Below are positions 48,486-60,069 of a stretch of DNA of 64,000 nt, in pieces. Under the pieces are notes generated by a model, which searched no databases, was not told the origin of the DNA, and worked only from the letters and a program-made list of their open reading frames with translations. Origin of the DNA: Deroplatys truncata (taxonomy: Eukaryota > Arthropoda > Insecta > Mantodea > Mantidae); assembly GCA_030765065.1 (NCBI GenBank), contig CM060980.1, forward strand, positions 59,318,364-59,382,363. The letters are read 5' to 3'. Made by a program: the position numbers and the translations under genes. Within the stretch, counting starts at the first letter, position 1; each line of letters begins with the position of its first letter.

Positions 48486-49079
48486 ACATCTTCTATACAC
48501 TGTGATAGAACTGAAACAGAAATTTTGCTACTAGTTTTCGATTGCTGGTTGAATGACCCATAACAAAAACCGAGACACATAATTTATAACAAGTTTTGTT
48601 ATATAGAAAGTTTCGGTAGGACAAAACCTTACAAATCTATATCAATGTTTTGTTGCAATTATCTTTAGACTTAACCATTTATCTTTTATTGTCATTTTAT
48701 GGTTTCCATGCGATGCAGCTTAGTTCAACCATGTAATAAGCATAAGGAACACGCACAAGCTTGTTCACTATGATACCATTTACGTATATTTTAATTTTAT
48801 TAATACTTTAGTTATAAACATCAAATTACATGCAAGTTTGCGCAGAGGGGATAGGGTAATAGAGAGGAGGTGTAGAGAATGAGAGAAAGAGAGAGAGAAC
48901 AAAGCTGGTGTAGCTGCGAGATCTACTATTTATCCTATACAACAGCTTTTAAGAGCCCCTCTATACTAAGCAGCTTCTCGTTTGCAGCAATGACTTCTGG
49001 GACACTAATTGAGGTAGTTTTATTTTTAATTTGGCATACCAAGCTTGAGTTTAAGTTTATAAAATTCATATATATATTT
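48168..49079. other. Unannotated DNA with a (TTA)n microsatellite
   Basis: The (TTA)n tract occupies 48437-48483. A short GA-rich patch lies at 48877-48900. Nothing else recognised. Confidence 0.5.
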
Positions 49080-49254
49080 AAGTTCTCTTGGTTACCTAAT
49101 TTATCATTACTGTGTTTTTACTCTTTTGCATTACCGCTTATTACCGCAATTACACACACCACACAAAAGTAGCCATGCCCATGGTGGGGTTCGAACCCGC
49201 GATCCTCAACTTGGCGGAGCGCCGAAGCTATACACTCTAGCGACCACGGCTAGA
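49080..49254 (-). repeat. tRNA-derived SINE (family 1), reverse
   Basis: On the minus strand: tagccgtggtcgct-like head, ggcgctccgccaa, B-box GGGTTCGAACCCC and a TG-rich segment, then a body reaching the T/A-rich tail. Shares all of this with the copies at 55285, 60532 and 62301. Confidence 0.85.
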
Positions 49255-49257
49255 ATA

Positions 49258-49535
49258 GTTTACTTTCTTTACCACGTACTTAGCTAGAACTAGGACAAGT
49301 ATTACATTCCATCTAAAACTGCTTACCGAGATTTCACCGGAAATATATCTTTTATAGGTCTCAATTATCCTAAGAAAGTAAAGTTAGTAACATGTCCATA
49401 TGTGTGTGTGTGTTTGTGTGTGTTAGAAAAGCATAAACATCGTATTTAAGCTTAGCAACCTCCAAAGATGCGACATTAAGGTTTGCAAGAACATCTCCCC
49501 CCTTCCTTTACAAGAAAAATGTTTCGTTATTACTT
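49258..49535 (+). repeat. W-rep copy O, 5' part
   Basis: It begins tttactttctttaccacgta directly after the SINE and follows W-rep order through ttcaccggaaatatat, the (GT)n tract at 49400-49422 and gatgcgacattaagg. It is lost after about 49535. Confidence 0.75.
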
Positions 49536-49606
49536 TCTGTGTTCCACCCAAAAACTCGATATGGAGATTTAACCAAATATAAATGCTGTGATGTCGCCTG
49601 AATAAA
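49536..49606 (+). repeat. W-rep copy P, short 5' fragment
   Basis: actttctgtgttccacccaa to gcctgaataaaaa matches the W-rep start again. It is truncated by copy N, which begins in the opposite orientation. Confidence 0.6.
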
Positions 49607-50497
49607 AAATCTGATGTGTTACACTCACATGACTTTCTCTACTCTTGTACAAACTATTTTTACAAACGCTTATTCTCCATCTACTTCATGTTAATCGAGA
49701 TAAACATTTCCAGACTCTATCTTACTGCTAATTTTATTGTATATGTAAGGGGAATATATATTTACAAGGCAATATAGAAATACAGTAGCCTTTAAGCACA
49801 TACATATCTCTTAATAGCTGGTTGCTAGGTGCAGCACCATTCCCTTTGCTACAGATTAATACTCTTTGCATATCCAAGACAAAAAAATGAATAACGAATT
49901 CCCATTTGAGAAAATAAGTATTGAGAAATTTAAGAAAATAACAAGCAATTTCTCGAAAATGGTTCACTCAAGAAAAAAAATTTATATGACATAAACTGTG
50001 TATTTTAACGCGATCTACATTTTTGTGTAGTAAAATTGTGTATCTCATATGGTTTACCAGTTATGCAAAAGTCGTTCACAATGAAGAACACTTTTGGAGA
50101 CATTCCCAGAAAATTCGAGATATACATTTTATTTGTCATGAAAATATCTTAAACATATGATATTTTAATCAAAATCGTTAGAGCCGTTTTTGAGAAAATT
50201 AAAATTTTCGAAAAATCTTCCATGTAAAGGATATCCTGAGGTGGAGGGATTTTCTTGAAAACCTTCGTGTCGCATCTCTGGAAGATACTGAACCTAAATA
50301 CCAAGTTTGGTGTTTATCCGACTGTTCGTTTCTGAGTTATGCTGTTCACAGACAGACACACACACACACGGACATGTTTCCAAAAAGACTTTTTTTGGAT
50401 TCAGGGGGTCACAAAACATGTATTTCCGGTGAAATCTCGGTATCGAATTTTTGGGTGGAATACAATACTTCCCCTACTTACGTAGTAGAGAAAGTAA
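49606..50497 (-). repeat. W-rep copy N, near full length, reverse
   Basis: It begins aaaaaatctgatgtgttaca and ends acgtagtagagaaagtaaaa. It is one of the least diverged copies and lands at the A-rich end of fragment P. Confidence 0.94.
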
Positions 50498-50561
50498 AAA
50501 AAAAAATCAGTTTTAGAAAAAGTTCCGTGTGGGGGTTGGGTGTTCGGTATGGGTGAAAAAA

Positions 50562-51490
50562 TTGAGGCAGTATTTTTAACACGTAAATGATTTCAGCCTA
50601 ATGATATAATATATATATATATATATATAATTCAATAACAGCCCACCTTAAAGCAATATGTATATAAAATAATATATAAAAATATATGTAACAGTCATTT
50701 TATATGTTTATATTATTGTATATATGTTTAATAATGTTATGTTAATGTATTACGTAATTTAATAATGTAGGAGCTGTGAGAATAATAGGTTAAAAGTTGC
50801 TAACAATGAGGTAACAATGAGGTAACCTTGAGGCAATAATGAATTAGAACGTTTAAATGCTACTGGTTATTCTTGGAAGCAATAATGTAATTTTTGTGAC
50901 AGTTCATAAAATTGCCAATCAACAACCAGAAAAAGCTTTAGTTAAATGAAGGTATTCTATTGGACTAAGATTAGCCAATCAAAAACTAAAATGGAGCAAA
51001 ATTTACAAATTCAGAAGTCAGTTGCTTGTAGACAGCGCTCCTAACCAGACGAGTTGCTTGTAGACAGTGTTCCTAACCGGATGCGAGATGCGTCCTCGAG
51101 AAGTCTAATACGTATTCAGTGTGAGAAAAAAATAGTTAAAGTGCAAGTAATTAATAAATAATCTCACAGTTGTCTATATCAGTGAAATGTTATTTAATCG
51201 TGTCAAGAATTAATAAAAAGGAGTGAAGTAAAAATTATAATCTGTGTAAGTCTACATTCTTAGCCGCACCACTCCTTAGAAAGAAATCCATGTCTCTAAC
51301 AATAATACTGACGCAGCCGAGAAAACATAGATATATAATATTTAAAGAAACAGTAAAAAATACAAAGTTAATATTTTTAAACTTGGGGCAAAGGCTACCC
51401 GAAACTTTTTACCATAGGTGCGGTTGCAACTACTTCAAGTTCGGCTCCCCAACAGTCGAAATATAATACAAAACTCCTTCAAATTGGCTC
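50562..51490. repeat. LTR-like repeat, copy 1
   Basis: About 930 bases that recur at 54995. Contains an (AT)n tract at 50604-50629, gtaggagctgtgagaataat, a pair of CCAAT boxes in opposite orientation near 50960-50985 (attggacta and agccaatca), and a tandem 33-base duplication (gttgcttgtagacag) at 51021-51085. It also has ggcaaaggctacccgaaact near 51388. The CCAAT pair and size suggest an LTR-type promoter region, but no definite TG...CA termini, target duplication or coding region was found. Confidence 0.75.
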
Positions 51491-51547
51491 CCAAGGCGTG
51501 GTGCAAACAACGTAAAGACAATACTTCATCCTCAAAATGTAACACAA

Positions 51548-52110
51548 ACATGAAAAAAGTCGGTTAAGTACCACACTTGTTATTTAAGTTCGGCATCTCC
51601 CAAGGATGCGACAAGAAGATTTGCAAGAAAACTCCCCCACCCCAAACTTCGATCAAAACCGGCTCTAACATTTTGATTAAAATACCATACTCTTAAGGTA
51701 TTTGCATGACAAATAACATCTATATCTCTTATTTTCTGGGAATGGCCTGTGAAGCCCTTTGTATTCTGGTAAATTGGTAAACCGTAAGAGATAGACAAAA
51801 TGTAGATCTCGTGAAAGCAATTTGTCACAAATAATATTTTTGTTGCGTTAACCATTTCCGAGACATTCTTTGTTATTGATTTACATCTTCATTTACTTAT
51901 ACTTTATTCAAGAGACAGGTATTCGTTTCTTCATGTTTTTCATTACATGACGCCACGCTTTTTAGAAATCTAAGTATCGCTTTTCCCACTTTCTCCTTAT
52001 ATCCACAACGAAATGGGTAATTAAATTTATCTCTATTAAGAAGTAGATTTAGTAACAGTATATTGTAGGAGTGAGTAGAGGAAGTCATGTGAATACAAAA
52101 CATCAGGTTT
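51548..52110 (+). repeat. W-rep copy Q, 5'-truncated
   Basis: It starts within the element at agtcggttaagtaccacact and runs to the end motif as acaaaacatcagg. It lacks the first third. Copy R follows immediately in the same orientation. Confidence 0.8.
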
Positions 52111-52242
52111 TATTTTCTCTACCACGTACATAGTAGGAAGAGAAGGTATTGCATTCCACCCAAGAATTCGATACTGAAATTTCACTGAAAATAGTTTATT
52201 TGAGGGTCCTTGATAAAAAAACGCATTTTTAGAAAAAGGTTC

Positions 52243-52285
<43 letters not shown>

Positions 52286-52962
52286 TGTCTGTGACAGCAT
52301 AACTCAAAAACGAAAAGTAAGATAAATGCCGCACTTGGTATTTGGGCTCAGTATCTTTTAACGATGGATACGAGGATTTTCGAGAAAATCCCGCCCCACT
52401 ACCCTTTACATGGAAGACTTTTCGAAATTTTTTGTTTTTTAAAAAATGACTACCAATTTTTATTAAACTACCGTATATTAAAGAACTTTCATTACAAATA
52501 AAAGGTATATCTTGAATTTTTTGGGAATAGAATGTACAGTCCACTTAATCCCGAAAAAAAATTTGTATAATCTTGTGTAACTGGTAAACGTTTAGCAATA
52601 GTCGAAAACCTACACACAAAAGTGTAAACCGAACAATGTATTTCAAATAACTTTTTTTTGTGGCATCAACCATTTCTGAGATATTCATTATTAATAGTCA
52701 AGTCCTTTCAATATTCAGTTGCTTTTGGCGATTCTACGCAAAGAGCATGGAATTTTAAGGTATTACATAGCGTACAGCTCTTAAACATTTGACTATTGCC
52801 ATTCCCTTTATATTTATGATGAAATGAGTAATGCAGATATTTCCGGAAAATTTTATCCTGATTAAAATGAAGAATATAAACTTTCATAAGAATAATTTGT
52901 ATATTCACTAATCGGTTATAGAGGGTAGAAAAGGTCCTGTGAATGTAACACATAAGATTTTT
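52111..52962 (+). repeat. W-rep copy R, head to tail after copy Q
   Basis: It starts ttttattttctctaccacgt, has a long pure (GT)n at 52243-52283 and ends gtaacacataagatttttta. Diverged from the A/C/K/N group. Confidence 0.85.
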
Positions 52963-53443
52963 TATTTTCTCATAAACGACTCTAATGGTTTTAATTAAAA
53001 TCTCATATATTTAATGACATTCATAGAATAAAAAATGTATTTCTTGAACCTTCACAAATAGCCTCTTCAGTTAGGATAGATTTTATATGATTTTGTGTAA
53101 TTTTTAAACCATATGAGATAGACAAACGCTTCCCAAACATCCAAATATCTTTAAAACACACAATTTATTTCAAATAACTTGTTTTTGTGGAATCGGCCAT
53201 TTCTAAAATACTCATTTTTATTAGTTTGGATGTTTCGATACATTTTGTTGAAATGCTGTCAGCATTCAATTCCTTCTTGCGATGTTATGGAAGAGTAGGA
53301 AGTTGAAGGCCATTCTACAAACGATTATATCGATTAAATCTGCAGGTTGAAAAATAAGACTTGGCAAGAATAGTTTATAGAAGTCATATAAAAATATATG
53401 ATAGTGGCTAGAGAAAGGCATGTGAATGTAACACTTTTTAAGT
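52963..53443 (+). repeat. W-rep copy S, 5'-truncated, head to tail after copy R
   Basis: It begins inside the element at ttttctcataaacgactcta and ends ggcatgtgaatgtaacac. With Q and R it makes a three-member same-strand cluster. Confidence 0.75.
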
Positions 53444-54994
53444 ATAAAAAGGAATTGCAAAGATTTATGAATACAGAAAAGCTATAGGCGAAAAGTATTT
53501 TAAATGCGTTGTGAAAAAATACGAAAGGCAACGCATATTAAGAAAAAAGATCTACACCGGGGATTATCCACAGAAAGAATTGATATAAATAAATAGACAC
53601 ACTAGAGAGGAAAGCATTCATGGACATAATATTGAATAAACCATCAATAAAAGGACAAGCGAGAAAGGAACCAAAAGAAACAAAAAAAGAATCACGGAAA
53701 AAAAAGGAAGAAGGAAGTTTGAAAGGAAAGAAGTTTCGAACACCAGATGGAGTTCCCATCAATAGGCTGGACATTAGAGGAAAGCACTTAGTGTCGATAC
53801 ATGGTGGAAGGAGGAAGGGGGCAGGAGAGTGGAGAGTCCACTACTGAAACAATAGCTCCGAGCTATTATGAATGATATGAGTTAATTAGCCATCCAATTA
53901 GTGCCACAACTGTTTACATCAACTATGAAAATATTGATTGTAAATTGATATAGTGCGAACGTGACAGGCTCCACCTTTACCTTAGTTTTCACCAGCCTTT
54001 AATCTCTTCCCGGTCACGTGCCGATACTCTCGTATAAAACTCTCAACAATTCTCATTTTTGAGGGCTTTAAATTCCATTGTTCAATAGTTTGCGATACAA
54101 TATAACTGTTTTATAAAACTGACTGTTTCAGTAATCACAAGACGTTTTTGAATAAAATTATGGGATTGTGATTGATGCTGGCTTTCTTAGTTCTCCTCAT
54201 GGAGAAATAAAATACCGTTATTTTTAGGTCAGAGGTACGATAAGTTGAGATTTTGTGGACATAATATGTGTCGCAGGAAACATGTTTAACCCTTTCAATG
54301 ATGACGAAGGACGTGTCCCTCTGAAGTATGTCGTCTGCGGTGCGACTTGCTTTCTCAACCTGTGGCATCATCTTGTCTTGTCTTGTTCGATACAGATTCC
54401 TGTCATTAATCCGGTGCACTTCAGCCGTGGCCTTATTGTGCTATCTGTATCGTTTTAAAGCCAATTCATTCTGCCTGCACCAAGGAATACAGTCTTATAA
54501 CAGAGAGGGCTTCAAATTCTTCTGGTTCTGAAAGCATTTTCACAAAAACAATATATCTTCTGTGAGCCAAGGCCTCATAGGAGCGTATAGTGTGCTGTGC
54601 TGTTTCAGTTTCTTTCTTGCACAATCTCCATGCTAACTATCCCGAAACATTTCTATCGTGTTATGATGCTTTTTCACAGGAGCATGTCTGTGAGAAATGA
54701 AATAATGGTTCTCAGCTGAAGTCTGTTACATTTAAGTAAGCTTTCAGTTCTTTTGTTACATGGTTTTCTAATAAATAGTTTACTATGTTTATTTCTTGGA
54801 GTTTTAAGCCAGGTTTTATGATGTTCTAATTTGGATTAGCTCTCAATAGCCACTCTTACTAAACCTCGAGATGTTCCTAGAGCCGTATCTGGCCCAATAA
54901 ATTGCGAAGCTGCTCCTTGTGCTCCTTGTCTTGCAAATGGAGATTTTGCATTTCTCTCTATGCCACTATGATCCGGCACTCAGATGTGTTGAAT
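53444..54994. other. Unannotated DNA
   Basis: A Lys/Glu-rich 75-codon open frame at 53620-53847 has no recognisable domain. No repeat or RNA recognised. Confidence 0.35.
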
Positions 54995-56155
54995 TTGAGG
55001 CAGTGTTTTTAACACTTAAATATTTCAGTCAAAATATATAATATATAAATTCAATAACAGCCTGCCTTAAAGCAATAGAGTATGAAAAAAAGATATAAAA
55101 AGTGTATATTATAGTCATTGTATATGTTTATATTATTGTATACACATGTAATAATGTTATGTGAATGTATTACGTAATTTAATAATGTAGGAGCTGTGAG
55201 AATAATAGGTTAAAAGTTGCTAACAATGAGGTAACCTTGAGGAAATAATGAACTTGAAAGTTTAATAATGCTACTTGTTATTCTTTTTTTTTATTTATTT
55301 TTTAAAAGTTCCCTTGTTGTACCCAGTTTATGCTACTGTGTTTTACTGTTTTCATACCACTTATTTCCGCAACACACATACACACGCAAACACCCATGCC
55401 CGTGGCGGGACTCGAAACCGCGACCCTCAGCTTGGCGGAGGGCCGAAGCGACCACTCCAGCGACCACGGCTACGGGAGCCGGCAACTTGGAAGCAATAAT
55501 GTAATTTTTGTGACAGTTTATAAATAGCCAATCAACAACCAGAAAAATCTTTAGTTACATGAAAGTATTCTATTGGACTAGGATTAGCCAATCAGAAACT
55601 AAAATGGAGCAAAATTTACAAATTCATAAGTCAGTTGCTTGTAGACAGCGCTCATAACTGGACGCGTTGGTTGTAGACAGTGTTCCTAACCGGACGCGAG
55701 ATGCGTCCTCGAGAAGTTTAATACGTATTCAGTGTGAAACAAAAAATAGTTTACGTGTTAAAAAGTGCAAGTAATTAATAAAAAAATCCCACAGATCTCT
55801 CTCTATATCAGTGAAGTGTTGTTTAAATCGTGTCAAGCATTAATAAAAGGAGTGAAGTAAAATTATAATCTGTAAGCCTACATTCTTCAGTCACACCACT
55901 CCCTGCTAAGACATTCATGTCTCTAAAAAAACGTATAAATACTGACGACGCCGAGGCAAACATAAATATATAATATTTAAAGAAACAGTCAAATTTACAA
56001 AGTTAAGATTTTTTTTAAACATTTTTGGGGCAAATGCCACTGTTAAGTACATTTGGGGCGAAGGCTACCGGAAACTTTTTATCATACGTGCGGTTGCAAC
56101 TACTTCAAGTTCGGCTACCCAACATTTGAACTACAATACAACTCCTACTTCAAAT
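54995..56155. repeat. LTR-like repeat, copy 2, with a SINE inside
   Basis: Same order as copy 1: ttgaggcagtgtttttaaca, gtaggagctgtgagaataat, cctattggacta-type CCAAT pair, tandem gttgcttgtagacag duplication and gcggttgcaactacttcaag. It is longer because of a SINE at 55285-55484 and about 35 extra bases near 56030, where ggggcaaatgcc and ggggcgaaggct form a small duplication. Same orientation as copy 1. Confidence 0.8.
55285..55484 (-). repeat. tRNA-derived SINE (family 1), reverse, nested
   Basis: The reversed A-rich tail (ttttttttatttattttttaaaa) lies at the left and the tRNA-like head (ccgaagcg...cgaccacggcta) at the right. It splits copy 2 between ttattc and ttggaagcaataatg, which are adjacent in copy 1. 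Confidence 0.9.
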
Positions 56156-56540
56156 GAACTTTCCATACGTAGCAGCAACAAACCATCTTCTTCAAACTTC
56201 ATTCTGTTCAAGTTTGTGAGCAGTTTAAACCAGTCCTGATGTTACCTTATGACTACTTAGGGCCTTAAGTGCAGCCTGGCTATCTGAGAGTGGTATCATC
56301 TACTTGCTCTGGGATATACACTGACCCATTCTCCTAAATCACAATAGTGTTTTTTCCCTCCGTAATCTTTGCACCTTTAGGTAATCAACCTTTGACTCCG
56401 TTCAGCCAGTATCAGTTCGCTATGTAACCGACCTGAAAAACAATTCAGGGACTTATAAGCAAACCAAAGAGTGTTGTAATATTCGATGTGAATGGGAGGT
56501 TCGAATATAGGTTCTATGAAAGAGTTTCACTACAATTAGT
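56156..56540. other. Unannotated spacer
   Basis: No recognisable feature. Confidence 0.35.
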
Positions 56541-57050
56541 ACTCTCCGATCGAGATGACTCCGCGGTATCGTGCGAGACTTGCATTCGGGATATCCCGTG
56601 TTCGATTCCCGGTAACCGTCCACTCTGACCAAGGGGTTATTCGTGGTTTTCCTCTGGTCGCCAAATGCCGAGTAGTGTATTCTACCACGATTTCTCCTTT
56701 CTCTCATTTCATCTCCATTTCACGTTTTAAGCGTGCTTTCAGGTCCTGCGGTGCTGAACAGATGGTGTGGATGCATGCGTGTTGGAATGATATCTCCCTG
56801 TGAACGTCAGAGTGAGCAGTCCCGCCTTTTACGGTCTCTGCGTCGCCCTCTTGGAATGCTTCGTAGGTGTTGAAACTGGAAATGTTAGGGACTTTTACGC
56901 GTCTCTTTGGGCCTGTCTGCCTTCGGACCTCTTATTATTCCTTCACCTCACCCCTGCCTTCCGGTGGTGTAATCAGAATATATCAAGGTGGTCGCAGTGC
57001 GCGAGGTGTCTCGCTCCGTAAAACGCATCTACACCCTACAATTGATACAC
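56541..57050 (+). repeat. Compound tRNA-derived SINE (family 4), forward
   Basis: The head reads ctccgatcgagatgactccg, then a B-box GTGTTCGATTCCCGG near 56608 and cgtggttttcctctggtcgc. These occur in reversed form at 63540-63635. The downstream part (tctcatttcatctccatttc, then C-rich sequence) corresponds to the reversed body at 29990-30230. The right limit is approximate. Confidence 0.6.
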
Positions 57051-57720
57051 AAGGAAAGGTTATACAAATACAAAATAATTGGGCCTTCGAGATGAAGAGA
57101 TGAAGAATTATTTGCATTTGTCGTTAAACTGAACAACAGTTACTACGAGTGCTTTCAGCAGCACAAAGAGACGAAGGTTAAAGTTATTGCCGTCATTCAA
57201 CGACAATAAGAAAACCGACATTAAGGTAGTGGGGCGTGAAGATACAAGATTAAAGTGCAATGAAAGAACAAAAAGTAAAAACTTTTAACTTTCGTGTTTA
57301 TTCCTACGTTTTTATTATATTATATTTTATTTTTGGGCCAAAATTCAATTAAGCCTTTTTAACGGTAGTCGGCTAGTGAGAACATGGTGGACAACCAGAC
57401 TGTAGTTATCCCTCGGCAGTTTGGCCATATCTGGGGAGAGGTAAAGCACCCTGCCCATCCATTGTCTAGAATTAAGCTCAAGGAATAGAGATCATGCTGG
57501 AAAGGATGGGGCTAGATTTCTCAACACTAACATAAACAGTTGTTTTCAATTATAGGCCACCTTTTATACACGTCAGTACTTATTTGTGTTTCCTAAAATA
57601 TCTTTGGCTCACTGTTGGCTGGTATTTTGTATATGGTTACGAATTGATATCACTACTTATACATTAAAGAGTACGTGCTTAATGTCAATACTGCATGCAG
57701 CTCTCCTCGCGTTATTGCAT
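57051..57720. other. Unannotated DNA
   Basis: No recognisable feature. Confidence 0.35.
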
Positions 57721-57723
57721 TAA

Positions 57724-58897
57724 GGGCCGGTTTCACCAACGGATGCTAAATTTTAACACGTTGTTAAACTGATTTAACACTAAAGTTAACACAAATTCTG
57801 TTTCATCAAACAATGTTAACTTTAAAAATCTGTTAAAGTCGGTGTTAAGTTAACATCCTCATACCCCTGTGTTAAGGCGTTTAATAAATGTTAGAAATTG
57901 GAAAATGGCTGTCTCAAACCAAGCTGTTGATGCGAGTTTGCTACAATTGGCATTTTTTAATGTCAATCCTAATAGAAGGGTATTCATATACGTCATAATA
58001 AAATCCTTAAAAAAGAGGAATTTTTAAAGCAATATAGACTGTCCAAGGGGACATAAGCGTGGTTTTATAAGAAATACGAGAGGTTAGAATACTACCAACA
58101 GAAGTATGCCTCTTTTTCCTATTATAAGTGTTAATCAGGTACTTAGATATTATGCTACTAACATTTTTCATTCACTTCTGATAGTGTTGCAATTTTCTAA
58201 GTTGCCGTTTGAGGATTTATCCGGAAGGTTTCCAAAGCAATTGCTTCAAGAAGCAAACAGTATTTTTTCGGGTCTACTTGATTAATCAGCGATAACACAC
58301 TTTCGTCCACTTTAGTTTCAATGCAGTGTCCACCACCAGTTTTAAACCGTCTTAATCGCTCTTCGCACATAACGTTTCTGGTACTGCACTTTATGTTAGC
58401 CAAAATTGTCGTAGTTGCTTACTGGACTTAAGTGAACCGCGTTCATTCCAATTAAATTACGTGTGGATTTTGTCCCAGGCTGCAATCTTATCCTTTAATG
58501 TAAGAACGTCAGCTTTTTCGCACTTGATAATACGTTTATACTTATTAACCAGATGTTAATTAACGCCTTTCAAACGGTGAAATATTTATTTCAGTTGACA
58601 TCATGACTCTAACCTCAAACAACCAGGAATGTAAATAGTTGTGGGCTACTGACACAGAGAGTGCGGCAATACGTAGACAAAAGTGCATCGGAGTATGTTC
58701 AGAAGCGGTGTAGTTCGGCCGCTGCCTTCTCGAAAGCTAGCGTTCGCAGTTGTCTTTGACGTTAACAAAATGTTAGCTAACAATATGCTGTAAAAGCTTG
58801 ATGAAACGGAAAAGTTTTAATCTCATGTTAAACTTTGACACCTAGTTAACAATCAAGTTGTTAGAGTATTTTTAACAACGGTTGGTGAAACCTGCCC
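57724..58897 (-). mobile_element. PIF/Harbinger-like transposon, 1174 bp, TAA duplication
   Basis: The left terminus is GGGCCGGTTTCACCAACGG and the right, complemented, is GGGCAGGTTTCACCAACCG. TAA flanks both sides (57721-57723 and 58898-58900). A 3-bp TWA target and GGGC...TTTCACCAA ends fit PIF/Harbinger. Both subterminal regions are rich in gttaac-type motifs in many copies. Only the Myb-like gene relic is present; the DDE transposase gene is missing, so the element is non-autonomous. Confidence 0.88.
58197..58620 (-). pseudogene. Myb/SANT-like DNA-binding protein gene relic of the Harbinger element
   Basis: Harbinger elements encode, besides the transposase, a Myb/SANT-like protein that helps the transposase reach the element ends. 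On the minus strand the relic starts near 58604 with MSTEINISPFERR. After a shift it reads HLVNKYKRIIKCEKADVLTL and KDKIAAWDKIHT, then QLRQFWLT near 58400-58430. The C-terminal part is in frame from 58403 with CEERLRRFKTGGGHCIET and ends near 58197. The LVxKYKxII...AWxxI...QLRxxW...KTGGG pattern is that of the Myb/SANT-like domain (Pfam type Myb_DNA-bind_5). Stops and two or more frame changes show it is not functional. Confidence 0.8.
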
Positions 58898-58900
58898 TAA

Positions 58901-59230
58901 GAGAGTACAGAAATTTCAAGTGTGGTTTTCTAATGAATCAGTTATAGAGTTACGCTTTGCACAGATATTATTAGTAACTAAAGAAGTAAGTGCACAAAAT
59001 GAAATGTTCAGGATACATTTGCACTTGTTAAGACATTTATTTATATTGAGTTTATTGATAGAAATCAGAAGTATCTCATACTTAGATATTGAATTACAAG
59101 GGTGTTTGTTCTTTTTTAATTGGAATTTCGTTATAGCTATAACAAAAGCTGAACAAACATTTCATAAAGTGGATACCGTTTTGCATATTTTATCTTGAAA
59201 GCAAAAAATGCGAATGGTTATGCACTATTT
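58901..59230. other. Unannotated DNA
   Basis: No recognisable feature; the open frame 58920-59198 shows no known domain. Confidence 0.35.
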
Positions 59231-60069
59231 TTACTTTTCCTACCACGTGGGTAATAGACAGAGAAGGTACTGCATTTAAACATAAAGTTGGATACCGAGA
59301 TCTCACCAGAAATACATGTTGTGAGGACCCCTGAATAAAAATTGTAGAAAAAGTTCCATGTGTGCGTGTGTGTGTTTGCGGGTGTTTGTATGTGTGTCTG
59401 TGAACAGCATAACTAAAAAACGAAAAGTCGGGTAAATACCAAACTTGGTATTTAATTTCAACATCTTCCAAAGATACGATACGAAGATTTTCAAAAAATC
59501 GCCACCCGCAGCTGAGCTTTACATGGTACATTTTTCGAAAATTTTGATTTTCTAAAGAATTGCCTTAACGATTTTGATTAAAATGCCATATATTAAGGAT
59601 ATTTACATGCCAAACAAAATCTATACCTTGAACTTTCTGGGAATAGCCTGCGAAGTGTTCTTCATTCGGAAGGAATTTTGTATAATTTTGTATAACTGGT
59701 AAACGTTAAGCTATAGACGAAAACGTAATACACAAAATTGTTGATCTGCTTAATGCACACAATTTATTTCAAATAACTCTTTTGTGGCATTAGCAATTTC
59801 ACCGTTATTAATCGTTAGAATTCTTCAACATAGTACTATTGATTTTCAGTTGTTTTCGAGATGTCATGGAAACGGTATGGAATTTTAAACCAGCGTATAG
59901 CGTCTACATTTGACTATCACTATTCCCTTTGTATCTATCTATAGGTTGGAGCATTTTAGATCACCTAAGTTTAGGTGTAGGGGAACACAACACATTAGCC
60001 AGCTATGTTTACAGTGTTCATTTGGATTTCAGAAACTACTGACCGCTGGCCCGATCAGCAGGTATTATC

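Noticed and set aside
53620..53847. Lys/Glu-rich 75-codon frame as a possible small protein gene
   Set aside because: Composition reflects a purine-rich stretch; no conserved motif or promoter is apparent.
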